NCBI GenBank assembly: GCA_037176845.1
Contig: JAYKXP010000052.1
Span: 62,001-126,000, forward strand
DNA: 64,000 nt
Direction of reading: 5' to 3'
Source: Paramarasmius palmivorus
Lineage: Eukaryota > Basidiomycota > Agaricomycetes > Agaricales > Marasmiaceae
Part shown: one piece after another, positions 55,485 through 64,000 of the stretch
How positions within the stretch are numbered: the stretch's first letter is position 1
Layout: each line of letters begins with the position of its first letter
The notes under the pieces: model-generated
Told to the model about the DNA's origin: nothing
What the model saw: only the letters and a program-made list of their open reading frames with translations
The model's database searches: none
Program-made: the position numbers and the translations under genes

Positions 55485-57416
55485 ATCCCTCTAAAGCATT
55501 CTCGATGTTTTCCAAGAGGTCCTGAAGCCAACTAGAGCAGCATCTTGCTTTGGGGCGCATCAGGGTGTCTTTTGGAGTCCCCATTGCATCCCCTTCCATT
55601 ATTTATGTGCCCCCGGACATCCCACATTCCCCTACAATCGACACAAAGCACCCCCGTATTTTTCAAACAAGATTGCAAATATTTCGATTTTGGCACCCTT
55701 TTTTCGATACTCGTCGCCTTGAGGGCAAAGAAGGTCATTTCACCGCCGTCATTATCACATCAAGTCCATGTGCACCAACGTTCAGCTCCTCAGCACACCA
55801 GGGTAGTAACACCAGTTCCAGGAGTCAGCGGGGACACTCCCGATAATCCCTTGTCGCCATAAGAGAAGGTTACACCGCCGTCGATGTCTCGTCCAGTTCA
55901 TGCACACCAGTACACCCTTTCCGGGCTACCATTCGGAGTACTGCTCCGTCAGAGCACAAGGGAAGGACTTGACCTTCAACAAGGAGAGAACGTCCATGTC
56001 GAGTTGTCTGTGCTATGTATGTCAATCCGTCTATGGTTTTGGGTAGCATCGCTAACGAGAACAAGCCCGTCGCAATGGCAATTCCCTCCCGAAGCATCCA
56101 CAAGCGAAGAAACAAGGCCAAAGAATCCTCCGCTCCATCAGAGCATCGGTCAACAAATAGCAGTAAAGGCTTTTCGCCTTCGCCTCCATAGTTCGTCGAT
56201 ATTCGCGCATCATGCACCTCTGTCAAGTATGGCTCTTGGAGACCAACCAACATGCACAACGCGAATTTTTCGGCTTTCTACACAGTTGCTGGAGAGTCGG
56301 AGAGTTGGAGAGCACACTATAGCTGTCGGCAAGCATTTCTTGCGGAATCAGGTCTTGTTCTTGAAGATTTTCTCGTTGGATGCTGGGCCTTGCGTGGTTT
56401 CACACGTGTACTGCATGTAAATGCTGGTACTATGTATCTCTGTGGTCTGTGAAGGGTGTTTGCGAGCAAGTTCGAACCGTGAGTCATCGCTGGCGTGGCG
56501 TGTGGCTTCTTACCTCGCGCCGCGTGATTGGCACGTGCTGATGTCTCCTGTTTTAGCACTTGAGGAAACCTGGCAAGCTGGAAGCGAAGGACGGTTTGAC
56601 GATGCTGGCTGCCGCTGTGAAGTATTTGAATTTCTGGTAGCAAGGAAATCGAGGGCGGAGAGTGCTGAGAACGATATTTGAAAACGGTGTGGTTGAGAGC
56701 TCACCTGGTTTTGAGAGCCCGAGTAGTGATCGGTTGCTGGTGTGTGTGCCAGTCTAGCGCAGGTCCTGGGCAGCAAATCTGACCCAATGTTCTAGAATGA
56801 AGAATACAGGGCTCCTTCACGCTGCAGAGAATGTTGTTCGTCGATCACGGGTGCCGATATCTCAGAAAGCTCAAGTTGGGAGAGAGACCTATGCGATGCC
56901 AACCAGTCTTCAGGCGGAGAAACAGCGATTAGCAACGGCAAGACGCACCTCGGAGGCGTGGACCCGTTATTCTTCTCTCCTCTTCCACCAACAACATCAG
57001 TGGTCGTTTGCCAGAAATTCCGATTCCAAAAGTGGAAGCGGAAGCTGAATATCGAACGGGGTTTTTCCTCTCTTCGGGCCCTCCTCGTTTTCGTCCCATA
57101 TCATGGTGTGACGCGAAACTCAAGAGAGCAAGTTGCTATTGGTACATTCCAAAGGCGGCCCAATGAATCCTTGTTTGCGCGGAGGAAGTTTTTGAGTTTC
57201 CTGGAGTTTTCGAGGCGTTCGCGGGTGCTAATGGGACTGATGGGAGCCAAATTGTTTTATGTCACTACTTTGATATGCCTTCTGACGACCAAATGCGACG
57301 CGAGATCCCTCTAGATCCTATAAATTGTCTTTCTCACACTACAGCTCGGATACCTCTCTTAACCCTATACCACCACCATCTGTTCTTCCTCGTCCACTAC
57401 TTGGCACTCTGCTGAC
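55485..57416. other. Gene-poor interval with weak coding signals
   Basis: About 1.9 kb. Frames on both strands overlap (for example 55884-56420 plus and 56253-55870 minus) and only the latter has a protein-like composition. No transposon or RNA gene seen. Confidence 0.45.
55870..56253 (-). CDS. Possible small protein, unrecognised
   Basis: 127-codon frame from MLVGLQEPYLTEVHDARIST, containing GGEGEKPLLLFVDRCSDGAE, DSLALFLRLWMLREGIAIAT and DGLTYIAQTTRHGRSLLVEG. Amino-acid composition is protein-like and there are no low-complexity tracts, but there is no known motif and no clear promoter. Confidence 0.2.
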   Translation of the reverse strand: MLVGLQEPYLTEVHDARISTNYGGEGEKPLLLFVDRCSDGAEDSLALFLRLWMLREGIAIATGLFSLAMLPKTIDGLTYIAQTTRHGRSLLVEGQVLPLCSDGAVLRMVARKGCTGVHELDETSTAV

Positions 57417-57929
57417 ATGGTTATTGTCAAACCTGCTCCCTCACTGCGAACTCCATCGTCATCACTCTCACTGCGCAGTTCCCGTCGCCTGCATCCTTAT
57501 CGGAGACCTCTAGCTGAAGAAGAAGACGAAAACGTACCCGTAGGTTGAGTTTTTGTTCACAGGCTACATTCGTTGATTGTAGGTACAGTACAGGCCAAGA
57601 TATTACGATGATGATCTGTTATACCTTGTACTGGTGAGTGGCACATTTTTTCTACTGTGGTAATCATGCTCATTCCATGCGTAGGCGGCCGAGCGACGAC
57701 GTGTTCTCCAGGAAGTGAGGAATGCGGAAGAAGATCGAGAAGAAAATGCAGAGGACGGGGCTATGGCCATGAGGGCACTCATCGCATTGGTCAGTTTTGT
57801 CGTTTATTTGGATCGCTCAACCTGTATCCTGACGCGTCATTATAGTACATCTTTCTTCTCCTCACCATGCTATTCCGCCAACTCTTGATGCTCGGCCTGC
57901 TCTATCGAATCGTCAGCGGAAATGTCTAA
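57417..57929 (+). CDS. Small membrane-anchored protein, four exons, unrecognised
   Basis: Too broken by introns to show as one open frame. Exon 1 (57417-57539) MVIVKPAPSLRTPSSSLSLR...EDENVP; exon 2 (about 57583-57632) VQYRPRYYDDDLLYLVL; exon 3 (about 57684-57788) AAERRRVLQEVRNAEEDREE...MRALIAL; exon 4 (57846-57929) YIFLLLTMLFRQLLMLGLLY + RIVSGNV. The three introns are 43-57 nt, all GT-AG and phase 0. The product is about 120 aa with a basic N-terminus, a charged helical middle and a single C-terminal membrane helix, like a tail-anchored protein. No family recalled. The consistent phase and the membrane helix at the end make chance unlikely. Confidence 0.6.
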
Positions 57930-58531
57930 ACTTGTGCTGCCGCCAGCTTTTTCTTGGGATCTCACTACTGGTGATTCACACTGATTTTGTTGACAAAGTA
58001 TCGGGGCACTGACATTCCCTCACCAGTATTGACAGTACTTCTTGCATTGCTTCACTCATAGACATTGTACAAGTAAGCATCCCTTCCTTTTGTCGATCTC
58101 AGTAAAACTAACTATTCAACAGTTACATTCATATACCCATATATTTCTTGATCAACATCTAATCAGCAGCATGTACTATATAATTGGCCTACTGGCCCAA
58201 AAGCTAGCTTACCTTGATAGTCGCTTTGTACGCGCCCTTGCATCAACATAAACAATGCATCAGTTTTGATACAGCCGTGCGTGTTGAATTGGAACAATGA
58301 ACATTGGCCACGCGAGTCTAGCGTGAGAATCGTCTCAATAAGCGTGCTTGCTTTAGCGCCCAAGTCCTCGGAGGCGTCGTCGAGGAAATTGTTTCGTCTG
58401 ACGCAGCTTGAGCCACATCCACCACCATCAAATCAGCGATACAATTCATCTTCTTCTCTTCATTCACGACTTTTTCCTCTTCACAATCCTTTACGAACAA
58501 TCAAGTCTACTAGACCTCTCATCTAGGCGGC
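57930..58531. other. Intergenic, tandem genes
   Basis: About 600 bp; promoter of the MYND-finger gene. CT-rich tract at about 58440-58500. No gene seen. Confidence 0.5.
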
Positions 58532-61500
58532 ATGCGAGAATCCAACTTTGCCTTTCCTGCTCAGAACAAGGCATGCGTCTGCATCACCTCCCAGCTCTAC
58601 GATAGGCGAGGTGCGCTCTCTACTTGTCATAATTTTCCCGATTTTTTTCTGATTTTTCTGAATTCTTGGGTAGCTCTGGACACCACCTCACCTCTGCCAC
58701 TCTTCAACTCGCTCACACACCTTGCCTACCTAACCTCGACCTCTCCCCGAATTCGCGAGATAATGACAATGGACGGTGGACTTGAAAGACTTGTTCGTCT
58801 TCTGCTGGATTTTTGTATTTCACCACCTCCACCCGAGAACCCTAGTTTGTTCTATGGCCTCGCTCCTCCCGGATCTCGTGCTCCCAAGCTTGTACCAACA
58901 CTAAATCCAGCGACATGGGATAAACATGCAAGCTATAGGTTTTCTCTGGCATTTCAATGTGTCGTCAACATTGGTGTACGAGGAACGGAACCGATAAGGA
59001 GTCGGGTGGTTCAGGCGGGTACCTTGGAAGTTGTCGGGTGTATTTTGGAAGCATGGCTTGCTCATCGGCAGCTTGGAGCCGGTGGACATGGTGGAATTAC
59101 AGGCAGTGGGAGTGGGAGTGGAGCTAGAGAAACTCGAGAGCAGAGACATGCGAGGAGGCTTGCAAGACAGATGCAACAGCGGCATCACAATGAACAGCAA
59201 CGAAATGAGCAGGATGATGAATTGGCTCGGGCATTACAGAGACAAATGAGTCATACAGTAAGTACACCTGCTTTGTCATTTTTGCCTTTTCGTAAGATTT
59301 TATCTCTAGGAAACCCCAGCTACCACGACTAATCACACAGGCGACACATCTATATCTCAAGACGACCAGGAACATGACAACGAAACCGCTTCAGCGACCT
59401 CATCGACCACTGCCTCGCCCGTGACGTCGACCAGAGACCGGAGTGGTACATTAATTGCACCACCTCGCAGGAATAATGCACACACGAGAAACGAAACAGC
59501 TACATATCACAACTCTACTTCCCATGTCCGAAATAACCCTCATCCTTCTCCGTCTCCTTCACCTGCCCCATCTACAGACGATGATAACGACGTAGACATG
59601 TCGTCCTCTACATCGGCGAACGCTAGTGATGCTGATCGCTCAGATGCATCAAACAATGCCTCTCCTGAAAGGCGATCAGTTCACGCACATCCTCATGTTC
59701 CAGTCAGGCGGAGAGGCTCCCGGCTGACTGTCACTGCCGCACCGACGATGAACCAAATAACGATGAATAATCCCAACGGAATGGGGATGGAGGATAATGC
59801 CCATATCGTATTGACTGATGATATGCCGACAGGTATGATACCTGGACTGGACATCAATATTGGTGAAGTTGGTGTTGGGGTCGTAATGGATGCTAATGAC
59901 GATTTGGCCATGGGTGCCCCACCTGGCGCTCCGGGTGCAATGGGACTTGGTGTCGGAGACACTGGTATGGGTGATGTCAGCTTGGAAGAGAGCATGAGCG
60001 AGACGGAGAGAGAAGAGAGGGATACAACACCCAACACTAGTGTCAATAACAATACAAACACCCGGAGACCGATACTACCACCGGCCCTGGGCATGGGTGA
60101 GAGGTCGAGGAGCGAGGAAGCTGTACCTTCGGCTTCCTCGTCTACCGTATTACCCACTTCTCAGGAAGACGATGGGATGCTAAGCGTCGGAACAGGCACG
60201 ATACGTGGAAGAAGAGATATGCCTCCCGATGTGACTCCGCGAGCAGCAGTGGTCGGATTACCTCCTGCTCCATCTACGGCAAACTCTTCATCTCCGTCTG
60301 GTGATACAACTGGGCCCATCTCACGAAGTGGGACGCTTCGAGGTCGTCCCGGTCCAGCGCAATCCCTTGACGATCTCTTGGATCTTGGTACTCAACCGCC
60401 GCCTGTCCGTTCCCGAGGGGATACAATCGTCCCCGCTCAACAACCTCCGATAACTATCGCCCAAATTGCCAACAACTCTCCGCCTCTCATGAATGTGAAC
60501 GCTTCTCCTAATCAGAACCAGAACATGGGCAGGGGTATTGTACGTCCTTCTGCGCCTGCTCCCCCCGGTTCACAACGAACGTATCCTCAGCCCACGCCGA
60601 GTCCTTACCGAGATGAGGATGTGCTTTTAGGTTTACAGTTGCTTGCTTATTTGAGCAAGTACCCACATGTGAGACAGGCGTTTTACAAGAAGCGAGATGG
60701 GTTCCACCCCGTTACTGCTGGTTTACCTGTTCAACCGGGTCCTTCGAGGAAAAAAGGGAAAGAAAAGGATAGGGACGGTACTTCTGCATCTGGCTCTGCG
60801 TCTGGTTCCACCTCTTCGGCTTCTGCCGATTCACCTAATGTGGAAGCTCAAACTCAAACTCAACCCAAGAAACAGACCAATGTATTTTCTCTCGTTGAGA
60901 AGTTTACATTTAGGCCCTCGTCGTCACATAGTGATGAAGGAAGGGTACCACAGGAGATTCAGTATTGGGCTGGAGTGATCATGAGGAATGCATGCCGAAA
61001 GGATGATTCAAGGGGTGGGATAAGGCAGTGTGCGAATAGTGAGTGTCGAGAAAACCTTCCCCGTCTTTGGTATTGACCATATTTGCGTAGTGCTCTGCGG
61101 CCGCTGGGAATCTTATCCTCGTGAATTTGCAAAGTGTCGGCGATGTCGAAAAGCCAAATATTGTGGCAAAGAATGTCAATCCACAGCTTGGAGTGAAGGT
61201 CATCGGTTCTGGTGCTCAGCCAAAGAGGTTGGGGTTGATGAAGAGTTACCTGCACCTCCGCCGCCTTCTTCGTCGACTGCTCTGTCAGTAGCAGAACGAA
61301 GGGCTGAGCAAATGCGCGAGACGGTGAGGAGAGAGAGGGCAGAAAGAGGGGGTAGACGAGAAGAAGTCGAGGTGCTGGCTGCGCTTATGATGGGCAACAC
61401 GCAAGGCCAAAACGTGAACATGAACGTAAGGTTACCCCCTCAATTCCCATTACCGTCTCCCCCTGGGAATGCTAGGAGAAGAGGTGATAGGGAGATATTG

Positions 61501-61785
61501 GCCGATCCGGCGATGTATGCAGAGTATCTGAGGACAGTATTGGGCGGAAGGCCCATGCCACCTGAAGGTGCCGAAGGAAGGAGAAGGGCCGAGACAGTCA
61601 CCGGAGTTCATGGAACGATGGTAGCAGGAGGCAGGGCAATGGTTATACCACCGTATATACCAGGACCAGGACAGGTTAATCATCGTGTGCGTGGCGGAGA
61701 TATTCCGCCACCTGTACCGGAGAGAAATCCTGCCAGAAGGGGACAATCTGGCGAGGCAGGAGATGAGAGTATGGATGTTAGTTGA
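58532..61785 (+). CDS. MYND zinc-finger protein (Mub1/SamB-like)
   Basis: Mub1 of yeast works with the ubiquitin ligase Ubr2 to turn over Rpn4; the Aspergillus homologue SamB affects growth polarity. Start MRESNFAFPAQNKACVCITS, N-terminal helical repeats (FNSLTHLAYLTSTSPRIREI, MTMDGGLERLVRLLLDFCIS, FSLAFQCVVNIGVRGTEPIR, VVQAGTLEVVGCILEAWLAH), a very long Ser/Thr/Asn/Gly-rich insert, then LLGLQLLAYLSKYPHVRQAF and EIQYWAGVIMRNACRKDD. An intron at about 61039-61090 joins CAN+MLCGRWE to give the MYND finger (CGRWES...CRRCRKAKYCGKECQ...HRFWC), followed by a charged tail ending SMDVS. About 1,000 aa. The long disordered middle is common in Agaricomycete members. Confidence 0.88.
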
Positions 61786-62571
61786 GACGTTTGTAATTAC
61801 GTCTAGGTTGATCTATCTATTCTTTACTCGTAGCACACTACTGTTTCCTCCAATCACAATTTTGTGTGTTTGGATTGAGAAACATGTTGACTGATTGATT
61901 ATCAGCGCGCTTGGTACTCCCGCTTCTCAGTAGACCTTAAGATAGAAGAAACGCCAAGTACTCCGAGTTTGGGCACGCAACGGTAAGCCCAAGGCGAGCC
62001 TTTGGAAGCATGCGACTGCTACCTAAACGCGGCCAAATTGTCGAAGCCTAGGTATGGGACACACAGACTGCAGTGAAGGCTGGCTTACAAGGTTCTGTCA
62101 ATCGGTGATCAAAATTTCCGCCGTATGAAGTTGGGGTCTTTTCTTGCAGTTGAAGCTGAAGGATCGTGAGGATGTTATGCCTCTGTTGTTCAAAAAATAG
62201 CTCAATTGCTGGTAGTTTTTCTATGCTACCGCAATGACTCGAGACAACTCCAGTAGCTAAATTTGCGGTTTAACAGCGGCCATCAGTTGATGTCGCGAGA
62301 ATGGAATGGATAAGAAGTTGATTTCCTGCCGAGTGGGTCCCATCCGCTGCGAAAACGTCTGTAAAGAGCATGGAAATCCAGGCTTGAATAGGTTCGCTGG
62401 CTTGGAGAGGTCTGAGCGGCGCCTTGAGCGCGGCCAATACCAAAAGAGGAGGAACAAGCGATGTCGCGTGGCTCGGTTACCTCGGCATCGCATCAACAAA
62501 GGGGAAATGCAGTGCGGCTGTGCCAAATTTATTGTTCTCATAAAACCATCGCGACATGAACGTTGCCATCA
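61786..62571. other. Intergenic, about 0.8 kb
   Basis: 3' flank of the MYND gene and promoter of the lysophospholipase. No gene or repeat recognised. Confidence 0.5.
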
Positions 62572-64000
62572 ATGCTTCTCTTTTTCCTGTATCCTGCTCT
62601 TGCCCTAGCGCAGGCGGTAACGGACTATGCGCCCAAGGTCGACGTCCCTTGTCCAGACTTGTCTACCTTCGAGTTTGTTAGGGAATGGACTCCCCAGAAC
62701 CAGTCTCTGAATTCTGCTGAAGAAACGTACATCAACACGCGCCAGACACAAGTCTTGCCAGGTGCTTGGAAAGATTGGCTCGGAGACGCATCGCAGTTGG
62801 GATACGATTTCAATGCTCTCTCTCAGAACCTTCCAAAGGTCGGGATTGCTATCCCTGGAGGTGGTTTACGAGCTGCACAGTATGGCGCTGCCACCCTTAA
62901 CGCCCTAGACGCTCGCAACGACACTGCCAAGGCTGCAGGCACTGGCGGCTTACTACAGGTCGCTTCATACATAACAGGCCTCAGCGGCGGCTCATGGATC
63001 ACTTCATCACTCATCTTCAACAACTTTCCTACTCTCTACGACCTGGTGTTTGGCAGCACTTCAGCAGGCACCAACGGATGGCAACTCGACGTTCCCTTCG
63101 TTACCCCCGACGGCACCAACCTTTTCTCCGACCTCAATCAATACTTTTTTGGTAGTATACTTTGGAGTGTCATGGCCAAAGCGAAAACTGGCATCGATAC
63201 TTCCCTCACCGATCCATGGGCACGCATGATATCCTATCATTTCCTCAATCAGACCACGCCAGCAAACTTTTTCACCAATGACTCGGCTCATGGCGCGGGC
63301 CAGTTATGGTCATCCATGCCTCTCGTACCCGCATTTGCAGGACATCAGGTCCCATTGCCTATACTCGTAACCGACTCCCGACCGGTGGGGAGCAACTATA
63401 CTACAGCACTACCGCTTGAACCAACTGTATACGAGATCACACCGTTCGAGCTGGCCTCGTACGATCCCGATCTCAGTGCAGGTGCCAACATCATCTATGC
63501 TGGGACCCACATGACCGACAAAAAACCCACGGGTGGGAGCACCTGTGTAACTGGCTTTGATCAGGTCGGGTTCATGATGGGCACTAGTGCCAGTTTATTC
63601 AACGTATGTGCTTTTCTATTATCCTTGGACTTGTACCGATCTATCTGTTACAGCAAATCCTCGACTTTGCCCACAACACTCTCCAGGGCTTTTCTGATTC
63701 CGATGGTGCTGGTCTCCTCTATGTCCTATCCCGACAGCTGTCCCAAGTTCGTACTCGGGCAGACGACGTGGCTAACTGGCCTTCGCCCTTCAACGGCGTC
63801 AAGTCATCGACCTTCCGCGACAGCAACGCAACGTGGTTAGAGTTGCTTGACGGTGCCTCAAATGGGGAGAACGTACCCTATGCACCTTTGCTTGTTCGGG
63901 AGAGGGCATTGGACGTTATTGTTACATTGGAGGGCAGTGCTGACGATCCTAATAACTGGCCAAAGTGAGTGCGCAGTACATTATCCGGTCAAAATTATCT
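62572..64000 (+). CDS. Secreted lysophospholipase/phospholipase B (3' end off the window)
   Basis: Removes fatty acids from phospholipids; fungal enzymes are secreted or GPI-anchored. Start MLLFFLYPALALAQA is a signal peptide; an ATG at 62557 is in another frame. Family marks: VPCPDLSTFEFVREW, IPGGGLRAAQYGAATLNALD (oxyanion/Arg), the nucleophile serine in ITGLSGGSWI, DPWARMISYHFLNQT, PILVTDSRPVG, and after an intron (about 63604-63652, LFN+QILDF) the catalytic-Asp region ELLDGASNGENVPYAPLL. The last exon ends DPNNWPK at a gtgagt donor (63966), so the C-terminus is beyond the window. Many N-glycosylation sequons fit secretion. Confidence 0.92.

Noticed and set aside
55884..56420. 178-codon plus-strand frame
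   Set aside because: Overlaps the opposite-strand frame, has no domain pattern and no upstream promoter signal; too weak to call.
1..64000. Mating-type locus
   Set aside because: No homeodomain pair, pheromone receptor or the usual MIP/beta-fg flanks.
1..64000. tRNA genes
   Set aside because: GTTCGAATC-like boxes (for example near 53827) lack pairing acceptor and T stems.
1..64000. CRISPR array or prokaryotic operon structure
   Set aside because: No spaced direct repeats; genes carry spliceosomal introns and there are no ribosome-binding sites.

Overview
The window is nuclear DNA of a filamentous basidiomycete, most likely an Agaricomycete. Genes are dense, on both strands, and cut by many introns of about 50-60 nt. 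The proteins are typically fungal: GMC oxidoreductase, an Mga2/Spt23-type membrane-tethered regulator, a Zn2Cys6 regulator, lysophospholipase, GH27 alpha-galactosidase and a MYND/Mub1-like protein. I rebuilt exon joins by eye from donor/acceptor pairs, reading frame and family motifs. Outer coordinates are therefore good for most genes, but individual splice sites are predictions. No rRNA, tRNA, CRISPR array or intact transposon was recognised.

Layout. 0-13.4 kb: a partial unknown membrane protein (-), a secreted GMC oxidoreductase (+), a Nup50/Nup2 nucleoporin (-), an Mga2/Spt23-like factor (-) head to head with an Mmc1-like mitochondrial membrane protein (+), and a VanZ-like membrane protein (-). 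13.4-16.2 kb is the largest gene-poor gap. 16.2-29.3 kb: a LigB-type extradiol dioxygenase (-), a secreted aldose 1-epimerase (+), a hybrid C2H2/Zn2Cys6 regulator (+), a Gyp1/TBC1D22-type RabGAP (-), an RraA-like protein (+) and DNA polymerase kappa (-). 29.5-43.8 kb: a CorA-type Mg transporter (-), a caspase-fold peptidase (-), beclin/Atg6 (+), glutamate-cysteine ligase (+), ATP synthase delta subunit (+) and a Cys-rich AlkB-like dioxygenase (+). 43.8-54.2 kb: a PH/coiled-coil protein (-), GH27 alpha-galactosidase (+), the ribosome-assembly factor Brx1 (-), a relic-bearing gap, an HSL-type alpha/beta hydrolase (-) and cyclophilin H (-). 54.2-64 kb: a poorly supported small gene (-), a gene-poor interval, a small four-exon membrane protein (+), a MYND-finger protein (+) and a lysophospholipase running off the right edge (+).

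Most of the window is ordinary housekeeping. I see no biosynthetic cluster and no obvious new defence or mobile system. The observations most worth checking are two probable GC-AG introns, a tiny multi-exon membrane protein at 57.4-57.9 kb, an AlkB-like protein with a large Cys-rich N-terminus, the regulator with two classes of zinc domain, the caspase-like/ATG6 divergent pair, the almost absent spacer between MGA2 and the Mmc1-like gene, and a possible transposon relic at 50.3-51.5 kb.
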